Source: Macrostomum hystrix
Lineage: Eukaryota; Platyhelminthes; Macrostomidae
Direction: 5' to 3'
Assembly (NCBI GenBank): GCA_950097015.1
Contig: CATNEN010000029.1
Location: forward strand, 1,364,001-1,428,000
Length of the DNA stretch: 64,000 nt
Below the pieces are notes generated by a model that saw only the letters and a list, made by a program, of their open reading frames with translations, ran no database searches and was not told where the DNA came from. The position numbers and the translations under genes were made by a program. Every line of letters starts with the position of its first letter. Within the stretch, counting starts at the first letter, position 1. Below are positions 45,740-57,799 of this stretch, piece by piece.

Positions 45740-46465
45740 AAAGCAGGAACATTATAGTGGGAATCGAAGCAGGAACAATTATAGCTAGAATCGAAGCAGG
45801 AGCATTATTGCTGGAATCGAAGCAGGAATAATTATAGCTAGAATCGAAGCAGGAACATTTATAGCTAGAATCGAAGCAGGAACAATTATAGCTAGAATCG
45901 AAGCAGGAGCATTATTGCTGGAATCGAAGCAGGAACATTTATAGCTAGAATCGAAGCAGGAACAATTATAGCTAGAATCGAAGCACGAGCATTATTGCTG
46001 GAATCGAAGCAGGAACATTTATAGCTAGAATCGAAGCAGGAACAATTATAGCTAGAATCGAAGCAGGAGCATTATTGCTGGAATCGAAGCAAGAAAATTT
46101 ATAGCTAGAATCGAAGCAGGAACACTAGTAGCTAGAATCGAAGCAGGAACACTAGTAGCTAGAATCGAAGCAGGAACATTAGTAGCTAGAATCGAATCAG
46201 GAACAATTATAGCTAGAATCGAAGCAGGAGCATTATTGCTGGAATCGAAGCAGGAACATTATTGCTGGAATCGAAGCAGGAACACTAGTAGCTAGAATCG
46301 AAGCAGGAACATTAGTAGCTAGAATCGAATCAGGAACAATTATAGCTAGAATCGAAGCAGGAGCATTATTGCTGGAATCGAAGCAGGAACATTATTGCTG
46401 GAATCGAAGCAGGAACATTATTGCTGGAATCGAAGCAAGAACATTATTGCTGGAATCGAAGCATG
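45740..46465. repeat. 26-bp minisatellite
   Basis: About 27 copies of GAATCGAAGCAGGAACATTA plus TTGCTG, alternating with forms carrying ATTATAGCTA or ACTAGTAGCTA. Dimers and trimers of these variants recur, indicating higher-order duplication. Confidence 0.95.
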
Positions 46466-48079
46466 AACTTTGGCTTTGATAGTATGCGAGTCCGTACTTT
46501 TCTGGAAAGGAAATTTGACCAATTATTTTGCTCGAACTGCGAATTCAGATAAGAAATTTTTGTTGACAGACAAACGAACTCAATAATTAATTCTCAAATT
46601 CACTGAAATAATTGCTGCATTGTACAGTCTAGACAGACATCAAGTAGTTAAGATCAAGAACAACTGAAGTTACATTGTGCGTTACAAGGACTGTACCCGT
46701 AGGATGGGCTTGAATGTAGGCTACCGTTTAGACTTCACACGGCTAATTATTACAGACAATGCCCAGTTCAAGGGAATCGCCAAACTGGATGGGACTAATC
46801 AATCAGTCAGTGTCGGCTACTGTGGGTCTTCGGAAACAGGACTATCAAAGAACAGGAATAGGAATATTTGAAGAACTAGGCTAGCATTTTAACAGCTCTA
46901 TACAGACAAACTAGTGTAATGACCTGATTGATCGTAGCGGGGCATGAATAGCACTGCATCTCGGCTATATGTGTACACCAACAACAGTAACAAGGCATCG
47001 ACCTTGGCAGCATATGTTAAACTAAGGCGCTTAGGTTGTTAACAGTAGGACTGCCAAGCCATTTAGCCGCACGTTTTTATACAAAGGGAAGATTTTTAAG
47101 CGCTGAAACTTTTTTGGCAGCACCCGAATGCTAACAGCGTTGGGTGGTGACTGATTGGCTGACAGACTAGGCGATGGTGTACTGTGGTTGAGCTGCGCCT
47201 AATATTTTGGCTTGATCTGTGAAATTGAAGAAATTCGCGTCAAGGTGTCCATAGTGGCCTATTTCCACCTGTTGAAGGTCCATGAAGCCCTTGAAGGTCC
47301 AGCAGCTCCGTCTAGATAAAGGTAGGTGACCACCGAAGACGGAGATGATGCAGGCACATTCGGGTGACATGCTGATAAATTTTGAAGGCCTGGCAAGGCC
47401 GCACTGAGGCGCAGTGCTAATTTGTGTCTAGGGGCATGAAACACACTAACGCTTATGGGAAAAATTCGACCTTCGGCCAGAATCATTGAATATCTCGACG
47501 GTCTATAGAGCTGGAGACTTGATTTAGTTTCAGAAGATGCGCTACAAAAAGCTGGCCCGTGTCCTGAGTTTCGTATGCTTGCGTTGCTCCGTTCGGGTGC
47601 AGCACAAACAATTGTCAGGGGGAATCTCCTCCTTGGTTACTGCTGTTAATAAGCTACAGTTAATAAAATACTAGCTAGCTTTAACAAAGCTAGGTTAAGG
47701 AGACAGGGCTAGACACGGGCAGGGGATTCACCTTAGCAATCCTGGTACATCATCACTTCGAGTCAAATTTCGCAACTGTAAGAAATATTTCTGGCGGAAG
47801 TGGAGGCAGCTTTGGGTGTGGCCGGAGTGAAAGGCTGCTAGCTGAGTAAATCAGAAACTGAGAGGAAGAGTATAGGCTTGAGTAGTCGGGCCAAGGACTC
47901 GACAATTATCTCCGAGCTCTTTTTCGGGCGAGCGAGGGATTGAGGAGTCAGCTATGTAAAGGGGATAACAGTTTGTAACTGGGGAGTTTCGTTCGCTTTC
48001 CTGAGATAGCGAAGAATTACTCAGCTGCTCAGCGGAGGGACAGAGCGGACTTGGAGACTGTGCCTTCTCACCCCGTAGT
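46466..48079. other. Spacer, non-coding
   Basis: Unique sequence with only short frames; the 46677-46871 frame has no recognisable domain. No repeat or RNA gene was noticed. Confidence 0.4.
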
Positions 48080-49315
48080 AGACCCTGTTGCAGCAGTGCC
48101 TTCTCATCCATAGACAATGTTGCAGCAGTACCATCCACCCCATAGACACTGTTGCAGCAGTACCATCCACCCCATAGACACTGTTGCAGCAGTGCCTTCT
48201 CATCCCATAGACACTGTTGCAGCAGTACCATCCACCCCATAGACACTGTTGCAGCAGTGCCTTCTCATCCCATAGACACTGTTGCAGCAGTGCCTTCTCA
48301 TCCCATAGACACTGTTGCAGCAGTACCTTCTCATCCCATAGACACTGTTGCAGCAGTGCCATCCACCCCATAGACACTGTTGCAGCAGTGCCATCCACTC
48401 CATAGACACTGTTGCAGCAGTGCCATCCACCCCATAGACACTGTTGCAGCAGTGCCATCCACCCCATAGACACTGTTGCAGCAGTGCCATCCACCCCATA
48501 GACACTGTTGCAGCAGTGCCATCCACCCCATAGACACTGTTGCAGCAGTGCCATCCACCCCATAGACACTGTTGCAGCAGTGCCATCCACCCCATAGACA
48601 CTGTTGCAGCAGTGCCATCCACCCCATAGACACTGTTGCAGCAGTACCATCCACCCCATAGACACTGTTGCAGCAGTACCATCCACCCCATAGACACTGT
48701 TGCAGCAGTGCCATCCTCCCCATAGACACTGGTGCAGCAGTGCCATCCACCCCATAGACACTGGTGCAGCAGTGCCATCCACCCCATAGACACTGTTGCA
48801 GCAGTGCCATCCACCCCATAGACACTGTTGCAGCAGTACCATCCACCCCATAGACACTGGTGCAGCAGTACCATCCACCCCATAGACACTGGTGCAGCAG
48901 TGCCATCCACCCCATAGACACTGGTGCAGCAGTGCCATCCACCCCATAGACACTGTTGCAGCAGTGCCATCCACCCCATAGACACTGTTGCAGCAGTACC
49001 ATCCACCCCATAGACACTGGTGCAGCAGTACCATCCACCCCATAGACACTGGTGCAGCAGTGCCATCCACCCCATAGACACTGTTGCAGCAGTGCCATCC
49101 ACCCCATAGACACTGTTGCAGCAGTGCCATCCACCCCATAGACACTGGTGCAGCAGTGCCATCCACCCCATAGACACTGTTGCAGCAGTGCCATCCACCC
49201 CATAGACACTGGTGCAGCAGTACCATCCACCCCATAGACACTGTTGCAGCAGTGCCATCCACCCCATAGACACTGGTGCAGCAGTGTCTTCTCACCCGAT
49301 ATGTACTGGTGCAGC
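48080..49315. repeat. 32-bp minisatellite, about 38 copies
   Basis: The unit is TGCCATCCACCCCATAGACA followed by CTGTTGCAGCAG, with TACC, CTTCTCAT and CTGGTG variants; variant order shows duplicated blocks. Since 32 is not a multiple of three and no stop occurs in any minus frame, all three minus-strand frames stay open for 336-445 codons. None is credible as a gene. Confidence 0.95.
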
Positions 49316-49979
49316 ATCGCAGCACCACCCATTCTATGCACGGATTGAGCACTGGCATTTACAAAAAGACAATATTTCTATTCTAGTGACTTCCAAAAAT
49401 GACTCGTGAGCCATATATAGATACCAGATGGCATTAATTTAGTACTTATTTAAGCTCAACCAAGCCTATGTAAAATAGATTCAATAAAAAGGCGACCAGC
49501 TGCGAGTTGTTTAACCTTTTTCTGTAGGTAAGGTATATTGGTTGAACAGTAAAAAAGTTATTTATGTCTCAGGTAAGGTCCATTCATGTTACATGCTAAG
49601 CTCATGTTGGCTCCACATTACGAGTATGGTCCTTCGGAAGCAATAAAGGCGCATGGAGACCAGAAAAAGTTTACTACCTAAATGGCAGTCGCGGTGGCAA
49701 AGGCTGAAATCATAAACTAATATACTATTAATATACTTCGTGTAATTTATATACTGCTTGTCGAATGGCACTAAAATACAAGCCAGATAAACCTGATTTG
49801 CTTTTTAGTATTATAAAAGCAAGCAAGATTTTCATTTTTAGTATATTAGATTTTTAATTAACATAAAATCCTAAAGGATTTTACCTTGCTTAAAGCATGC
49901 ACACCCGTGCTTACTAGAATAATAAAATAAAGTTGTAGGCCATTTTATTGCAACAATCAAAAGTAGGCAATTGTAAATT
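49316..49979. other. Spacer, AT-rich, non-coding
   Basis: No feature could be supported here. Confidence 0.4.
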
Positions 49980-51530
49980 TCTGAGGATCTGAGTGAGTGC
50001 ATTGAGGAAGTTTTTATGATTGAGGATCTGAGGAAATGGCTGCTCAAGCTGAGGATCTGAGGAAGTGGCTGCTCAAGCTGAGGATTTGAGGAAGTGGCTG
50101 CTCAAGCTGAGGATCTGAGGAAATGGCTGCTCAAGCTGAGGATCTGAGGAAATGGCTGCTCAAGCTGAGGATTTGAGGAAGTGGCTGCTCAAGCTGAGGA
50201 TCTGAGGAAATGACTGCTCAAGCTGAGGATCTGAGGAAATGGCTGCTCAAGCTGAGGATTTGAGGAAGTGGCTGCTCAAGCTGAGGATCTGAGGAAATGG
50301 CTGCTCAAGCTGAGGATCTGAGGAAGTGGCTGCTCAAGCTGAGGATCTGAGGAAATGGCTGCTCAAGCTGAGGATTTGAGGAAGTGGCTGCTCAAGCTGA
50401 GGATCTGAGGAAATGGCTGCTCAAGCTGAGGATCTGAGGAAATGGCTGCTCAAGCTGAGGATCTGAGGAAATGGCTGCTCAAGCTGAGGATCTGAGGAAG
50501 TGGCTGCTCAAGCTGAGGATCTGAGGAAGTGGCTGCTCAAGCTGAGGATCTGAGGAAGTGGCTGCTCAAGCTGAGGATCTGAGGAAGTGGCTGCTCAAGC
50601 TGAGGATCTGAGGAAATGGCTGCTCAAGCTGAGGATCTGAGGAAGTGGCTGCTCAAGCTGAGGATTTGAGGAAATGACTGCTCAAGCTGAGGATCTGAGG
50701 AAGTGGCTGCTCAAGCTGAGGATCTGATGAGTGGCTGCTCAACATGAGGATCTGATGAGTGGCTGCTCAACATGATGATTTGAGGAGTGGCTAATCAAGC
50801 TGAGCATTTGAGGAGTGGCTAATCAAGCCGAGGATTTTAGGAGTGGCTGATCAAGCTGAGGATATGAGGAGTGGCTGCTCAACATGAGGATTTGAGGAGT
50901 GGCTGCTCAACATGAGGATTTGAGGAGTGGCTGATCAACATGAGGATTTGAGGAGTGGCTGATCAACATGAGGATTTGAGGAGTGGCTGCTCAACATGAG
51001 GATTTGAGGAGTGGCTGATCAACATGAGGATTTGAGGAGTGGCTGCTCAACATGAGGATTTGAGGAGTGGCTGATCAACATAAGGAGCAGGGTGTTTTGG
51101 GTCTAATAACCTGAGGATCTGAGCGAGTGGCTGCTCAAGCTGAGGATTTGAGGAGTGGCTAATCAAGCTGAGGATTTGAGGAGTGGCTAATCAAGCTGAG
51201 GATTTGAGGAGTGGCTAATCAAGCTGAGGATTTGAGGAGTGCTAATCAAGCTGAGGATTTGAGGAGTGCTAATCAACATGAGGATTTGAGGAGTGGCTAA
51301 TCAACATGAGGATTTGAGGAGGGGCTAATCAACATGAGGATTTGATCGTAGTGGCTGATCAGCCTGAGGATTTGAGGAGTGGCTGATCAACATGAGGATT
51401 TGAGGAGGGGCTAATCAACATGAGGATTTGATCGTAGTGGCTGATCAGCCTGAGGATTTGAGGAGTGGCTGATCAACATGAGGATCTGGTGTTTTGGTTC
51501 TAATTAACCTGAGAATCTGAGCGTGTGGCT
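49980..51530. repeat. 29-bp minisatellite, left member of a related pair
   Basis: The left part is copies of GAGGATCTGAGGAAATGGCT followed by GCTCAAGCT (29 bp). From about 50720 units shorten and change (GAGGATTTGAGGAGTGGCTG with ATCAACAT). The words GAGGAT, TTGAG and GCTCAA are shared with the 27-bp array at 52010, so both come from one ancestor. Confidence 0.93.
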
Positions 51531-52009
51531 GCTTAAGCTAAGGATCTGAGTGAGTAGATGCTCAAGCTGAGAGGTAATTCTGAAATGCAGGATCTTACAA
51601 AGGGCTGCTTAACCTGAGCGCAACATACAGCCTAAATATATATTAAAAAAAACTCGAAATCACAAAGTCAGTGGAACACGCAGACATGGCCCGTGTCATG
51701 TTAATAAAGGACAGATGAAGACAGTCTCAGGTAATCTATTAATTGCAACAAAAGCTTTGACTACATATATACGACCCCCAGCTAGGCCTAAGTTTCGGTC
51801 TGCGTCTGTTGCTTCCGCTATAAGGGCTCTTATTCAGCCGACATACAATTAAACTAATGTAACAGGCCAATGAACTTCAACGCAGCTTGTAAAAGTACAA
51901 TGGAAAATCGCTTTCCATTTTAAATACCAAAGCTGCGAAGAGTTAGATTTTTTTTATTTTAAAAAACCTAGCATTTTAAATTTCCAATAAATGAGTATTT
52001 TAAATACTT
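51531..52009. other. Spacer between the 29-bp and 27-bp arrays
   Basis: Unique AT-rich sequence with no exon seen. Confidence 0.4.
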
Positions 52010-54690
52010 CACTGCTCAACCTGAGGATTTGAGAGTGACTGCTCAAGCTGAGGATTTGAGAGTGACTGCTCAACCTGAGGATTTGAGAGTGACTGCTCAA
52101 CCTGAGGATTTGAGAGGGACTGCTCAACCTGAGGATTTGAGAGGGACTGCTCAAGCTGAGGATTTGAGAGGGACTGCTCAAGCTGAGGATTTGAGAGTGA
52201 CTGCTCAACCTGAGGATTTGAGAGTGACTGCTCAACCTGAGGATTTGAGAGGGACTGCTCAACCTGAGGATTTGAGAGGGACTGCTCAAGCTGAGGATTT
52301 GAGAGGGACTGCTCAAGCTGAGGATTTCAGAGGGACTGCTCAACCTGAGGATTTGAGAGGGACTGCTCAACCTGAGGATTTGAGAGTGACTGCTCAAGCT
52401 GAGGATTTGAGAGTGACTGCTCAACCTGAGGATTTGAGAGGGACTGCTCAACCTGAGGATTTGAGAGTGACTGCTCAAGCTGAGGATTTGAGAGGGACTA
52501 ATCAACCTGAGGATTTGAGAGGGACTAATCAACCTGAGGATTTGAGAGTGACTGCTCAAGCTGAGGATTTGAGAGGGACTGCTCAATCTGAGGATTTGAG
52601 AGGGACTAATCAACCTGAGGATTTGAGAGTGACTGCTCAAGCTGAGGATTTGAGAGGGACTAATCAACCTGAGGATTTGAGAGTGACTGCTCAAGCTGAG
52701 GATTTGAGAGGGACTAATCAACCTGAGGATTTGAGAGGGACTGCTCAAGCTGAGGATTTGAGAGTGACTGCTCAAGCTGAGGATTTGAGAGGGACTGCTC
52801 AACCTGAGGATTTGAGAGGGACTAATCAACCTGAGGATTTGAGAGTGACTGCTCAACATGAGGATTTGAGAGGGACTAATCAACCTGAGGATTTGAGAGG
52901 GACTGCTCAAGCTGAGGATTTGAGAGGGACTAATCAACCTGAGGATTTGAGAGGGACTGCTCAACCTGAGGATTTGAGAGGGACTAATCAACCTGAGGAT
53001 TTGAGAGGGACTAATCAACCTGAGGATTTGAGAGGGACTGCTCAACCTGAGGATTTGAGAGGGACTAATCAACCTGAGGATTTGAGAGTGACTGCTCAAG
53101 CTGAGGATTTGAGAGGGACTAATCAACCTGAGGATTTGAGAGGGACTAATCAACCTGAGGATTTGAGAGGGACTGCTCAAGCTGAGGATTTGAGAGGGAC
53201 TAATCAACCTGAGGATTTGAGAGGGACTGCTCAACCTGAGGATTTGAGAGGGACTAATCAACCTGAGGATTTGAGAGGGACTAATCAACCTGAGGATTTG
53301 AGAGGGACTAATCAACCTGAGGATTTGAGAGGGACTGCTCAAGCTGAGGATTTGAGAGGGACTAATCAACCTGAGGATTTGAGAGGGACTAATCAACCTG
53401 AGGATTTGAGAGTGACTGCTCAAGCTGAGGATTTGAGAGTGACTGCTCAACATGAGGATTTGAGAGGGACTAATCAACCTGAGGATTTGAGAGGGACTGC
53501 TCAAGCTGAGGATTTGAGAGGGACTAATCAACCTGAGGATTTGAGAGGGACTGCTGAACCTGAGGATTTGAGAGTGACTAATCAACCTGAGGATTTGAGA
53601 GGGACTAATCAACCTGAGGATTTGAGAGGGACTGCTCAAGCTGAGGATTTGAGAGGGACTAATCAACCTGAGGATTTGAGAGGGACTGCTCAACCTGAGG
53701 ATTTGAGAGTGACTGCTCAACCTGAGGATTTGAGAGGGACTAATCAACCTGAGGATTTGAGAGGGACTAATCAACCTGAGGATTTGAGAGGGACTGCTCA
53801 ACCTGAGGATTTGAGAGTGACTAATCAACCTGAGGATTTGAGAGGGACTAATCAACCTGAGGATTTGAGAGGGACTGCTCAACCTGAGGATTTGAGAGGG
53901 ACTAATCAACCTGAGGATTTGAGAGGGACTAATCAACCTGAGGATTTGAGAGGGACTGCTCAAGCTGAGGATTTGAGAGGGACTAATCAACCTGAGGATT
54001 TGAGAGGGACTAATCAACCTGAGGATTTGAGAGGGACTAATCAACCTGAGGATTTGAGAGGGACTGCTCAAGCTGAGGATTTGAGAGGGACTAATCAACC
54101 TGAGGATTTGAGAGGGACTGCTCAAGCTGAGGATTTGAGAGGGACTAATCAACCTGAGGATTTGAGAGGGACTGCTCAACCTGAGGATTTGAGAGTGACT
54201 GCTCAACCTGAGGATTTGAGAGGGACTAATCAACCTGAGGATTTGAGAGGGACTAATCAACCTGAGGATTTGAGAGGGACTGCTCAAGCTGAGGATTTGA
54301 GAGGGACTAATCAACCTGAGGATTTGAGAGGGACTAATCAACCTGAGGATTTGAGAGGGACTAATCAACCTGAGGATTTGAGAGGGACTGCTCAACCTGA
54401 GGATTTGAGAGGGACTGCTCAAGCTGAGGATTTGAGAGGGACTGCTCAACCGGAGGATTTGAGAGTGACTGCTCAACCTGAGGATTTGAGAGGGACTAAT
54501 CAACCTGAGGATTTGAGAGGGACTAATCAACCTGAGGATTTGAGAGGGACTGCTCAACCTGAGGATTTGAGAGGGACTGCTCAACCTGAGGATTTGAGAG
54601 GGACTGCTCAACCTGAGGATTTGAGAGGGACTAATCAACCTGAGGATTTGAGAGGGACTGCTCAACCTGAGGATTTGAGAGTGACTGGAT
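52010..54690. repeat. 27-bp minisatellite, about 99 copies, open on both strands
   Basis: The unit is GAGGATTTGAGAGGGACTGC plus TCAACCT, with GTGACT, CTAATCA and CAAGCT variants. The period of nine codons leaves an 898-codon plus frame (EDLRGTAQP type) and a 966-codon minus frame (SQILRLSSP type). The minus frame runs into unrelated sequence at both ends and neither has a leader, unique domain or splice context. It is best read as satellite DNA. Confidence 0.95.
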
Positions 54691-55488
54691 CTGGGATATT
54701 TTACAACAAGACTCGGGTCTGGTAAACTGAATAACTGGCGGCAATAACAGATTTGTATACTCGTATGCGTAGCGAAAAAAGTGACACTGTCATTGTTAGT
54801 AAGACAGTCTAAAATCGAATGTATAGTCGACGCACAGTCAAGATTTTTTTGCAACCGGAGGCAATGTTAGAGATGATTTTTAGTTTATAAATAAAGCCTT
54901 CATGTCGTCGGCCTGGTATTGTCTATTTCGTATTGTTTTTTATGGTAGTGCGGGTATGGGCCGGGACACTGGCCTTTTGAAGCAGATTATATATAGAAGA
55001 ATTAGACACTAAAAAGCATTGAGTCAACTATAGACTGAACCAGACAATAGGCTGGAGCTGGGTTTACATTAAACATGCTTAGCTACTGAACAAAAATGAA
55101 ATTAGCATGGATTGATAATCTAGCGTTTACTATGCCATTGTTATGAATGGCTGGATAATATAACGCAAACCCGGTTTTTATAAATAATAGAAACTCAATA
55201 TAAGAAACGAACGAACTGGTTTATTATTTGCTGCTTATGAGACTACTGCCAGTAGAGTTGCAAGGACATTGTTTGAATATTATAAGAGGTTTACGGTAGA
55301 ACTTGTTGGAGAAGTTTTAGTGGTTACTTTGTTTTAGAACAACTGGGATGAGCAACAGTTAATCCGAAGATTGATAATCATTAGATTAACAGGGACCGCA
55401 GCAGCATAGGCATTGGTTGATGAAAAAGAAATAGATTAGTCATTTTTTGTCCTTATTCTCCAACACCGAATCTTTCATTTCCAGCTAT
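54691..55488. other. 3' flank of ADRM1 (minus strand)
   Basis: On the minus strand an AATAAA lies at 55225-55220, about 265 nt after the ADRM1 stop, a plausible polyadenylation signal. Nothing else is coding. Confidence 0.45.
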
Positions 55489-57799
55489 TCAACTCTCGTC
55501 CATCTTCTCCAAGCCCGAATTGGCGTCCCGCTTCTCGCCGCCCTCGCCCGCTGTGGCAGCGTCGGCGGCCATATCGACATCGGCCGACGGCTTGGACTGC
55601 TCCTGCTGCTGCTGCAGGGCGCGAAGGAATGCCTCGGCGTTGCCCTCGTTGGCGGCCTGCACGGCGGCCTCGCCGACGCTGAACTGGGCCACCAGGGGTC
55701 CCAATTCGCCGGTGCGCAGGGCGGCGGCGAAAGCTGACACACACTGGCGAAATTGAGGCGACTGAACCGAGCGGCGGAGTTCGTCTAGGCTGCGCGGCAG
55801 ATCGGCGCTCTCTGGCAGGTAGGGGATTAGGCGGCTCTGCAGCTCGGGATCAGCCAGCAACGGCAGCAGGGCCTCCGTAGGCAGGGCGTCGTTCAAGTCA
55901 AACTGGGCGCCAACACCTCCAGAGGCTGCGGCGGCGGCGCCGCCGGCGCTTTCTGGCGCCTGAAGCGATGTGAGAATCGTTTGCAGATCGCTCAGCTGAA
56001 TGCGACCGGCGGCTGTGGAAGCGGCCGAGCGCTGCTGCTGGGCATCCCGGCCGCTTGAGCCGATGGAAGTGGCCGCAGCTGCTGTGGCCGGCCGTTCAAT
56101 CATTGGCTGACGGACACCGGAGGCGGCAGAACCAGTTCCCCCGCTGCTGCCACCCGTGTGCCGAACACCAGGCGAGCTGTGCACCTGTTTGGTAAAGCAA
56201 AGCAAATCTGTGTTGAAACTGAGTTTGACACACAAACGAAATTCCAATAGGGATCGGCACCGGACTCACCCGACTAGGCACAGATGAGCTAGTGGGCGCT
56301 TCAGAGGCCGCATCTGAAGCGGTGGAGCCGGCCCCAGTTGAAGCGGGCCGGATTAAGCCAGACGGACTGAGGCCCATCTGCATGCCCATCTGTAGCAGCT
56401 GCATCAGCTCGTTCTGCGAGATGTTGCCAAACATGCTGCTTAACTCCGATTCGCCAAGGCCGCTCAGAGCCGAGCTCAGGCTGCCGGAGCCGCCGCCGCC
56501 CGCGCCGAGGCCGCCGCCAGCTGACGCTCCGCCGCCTACACGACCAGTGCCCGGCTGGGGCGGATTGTTCAACGAGTCGTTGACCTTCTTGCACAGATCG
56601 GCATCCTTATCCTCTTTGGGCTCCTGAATGTTATTTTTAGGCGGTGTTCATATGTGCGTACATTTTCGCTATTAAATATAGGTCATCTAAAGTCAAACAA
56701 CCTTGCCATTGTTGTCCACCTGTGTAAAAAATATCTACCAACTTTGTCTACCTTTTACTCTTTAACAACATTATCAACCTCTCTAATGTCTACTAACTTT
56801 GAGTACCTTAATAATAATAATAATTGCAGGAGGGCTGCGGGCAGTGGCACATCATTTAGTGACACTAGACCCGCAGCCAGCGAGGAGGCAATTCTGCCCA
56901 TTTCGCTGACTCCTGAGCACACATGCAGACAGATACCGTACGCAGGCATACGCTCACACAGGTGTGTACATCTGCCCTGACTTTCTCATCGTTAGGCAGT
57001 GTACACGTCACTGTGCCTTGGAGGTTGGCACTCAAGGGCGTAAATTGCACGACAAGCCCCCAAGCCTTCTCTCCGCGGCTGCGCCCCAAATAAATGTGGC
57101 CTCGCCGTGGAATCGAACTTAGGGACCTTGGTGCGAGAGGCAAACGCGTTAACCGCTCTGCCACCGACCCCCTTTGAGTACCTTTTCAGTCTAACATTTT
57201 GTGCCTCTCTAATGTCGAAAAACTTTGTCTACCTTCCCGCACCAAGCAATCGACCCTTTCTACTTTATTAATCTTCTCTTATTGAAAACTTGCCTAAATC
57301 TAGTTTGTCTACCTAGCTCGTATAAACATACCTAAATGTCTAGATTATTTGCAGATGTACTTTACTGGTCAACCTTTTTATTTGCACTGATATCTACAAC
57401 TCCAATCCCTTTCAATGACTCAAATGTTAAAGTGTGCAGTAGTCTTAGTTAAATAAAGAGCAATCAGCTTATCCAGACCTGCATCCAGAAGAAGTGCTTC
57501 TTGCTACTGGACTTAAACTTCAACAAGTAGACTCGTCCAGTGGTGCACTGCGGTACACGTTTGAATTCGCAATCGTCAGGAAAGATGATGAGGTCGTCTT
57601 CAACTACACCGCTGGTGCGATCCTTCCAGCAAAAGTGCATCAGACTGTCCTCGCCCTGGTGAACGTAGACCATGCCCTTCTTGTTGCTGGGCCTAACCCA
57701 ACCGTCCTGCAGTGTCATCTTGCCGGCTTTGAATTCAACCAGGTAGCGAGAAGCGCTGGCTACCGCACCGCCGGATCCCGCGAATAGTGCGTGCGACAT
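55489..57799 (-). CDS. ADRM1: Proteasomal ubiquitin receptor ADRM1/Rpn13, three exons, 456 aa
   Basis: Minus-strand exons in transcript order are 57799-57479, 56623-56270 and 56184-55489; the joins keep frame (107 + 118 + 231 residues plus stop). Residues ~15-120 form the Pru (pleckstrin-like receptor for ubiquitin) domain: [40 protein letters not shown] and [20 protein letters not shown] joined to [12 protein letters not shown] Gly/Ser/Ala-rich linker with [11 protein letters not shown] follows. [12 protein letters not shown] (~285) opens the C-terminal DEUBAD domain ([33 protein letters not shown]), which binds the deubiquitinase UCH37/UCHL5 in known animals. The N-terminus docks on Rpn2 and captures ubiquitin on the 19S particle. 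Length is close to human (407). Intron 1 has the less usual donor GTCTGG and contains a whole SINE. An acceptor lies just upstream of the ATG, implying a 5' UTR exon or spliced leader. Confidence 0.95.
56810..57171 (-). mobile_element. Complete tRNA-derived SINE with 13-bp target-site duplication
   Basis: It is flanked by a perfect direct repeat CTTTGAGTACCTT (56797-56809 and 57172-57184). On the minus strand the head has an A box TGGCAGAGCGGT (57163-57152) and a B box AGTTCGATTCC (57119-57109). A tRNA-unrelated body and a 3' (ATT)n tail follow. These are the hallmarks of LINE-mobilised SINEs. It lies in ADRM1 intron 1 in the same orientation as the gene. Partial relatives are at 14646-14780 and 26561-26730. 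Confidence 0.9.

Noticed and set aside
45462-51530. Regular short repeats considered as CRISPR arrays
   Set aside because: The units are head-to-tail without unique spacers, the genome is eukaryotic and no cas genes are present.
52029-54854. 898-codon plus frame and 966-codon minus frame in the 27-bp array
   Set aside because: Both strands are open simply because the 27-bp unit has no stops; no start context, splice sites or domain supports either.
57100-57172. Possible tRNA gene (A and B boxes on the minus strand)
   Set aside because: It is the head of a SINE with its own target duplications and tail, and the cloverleaf arms do not pair well enough for a working tRNA.
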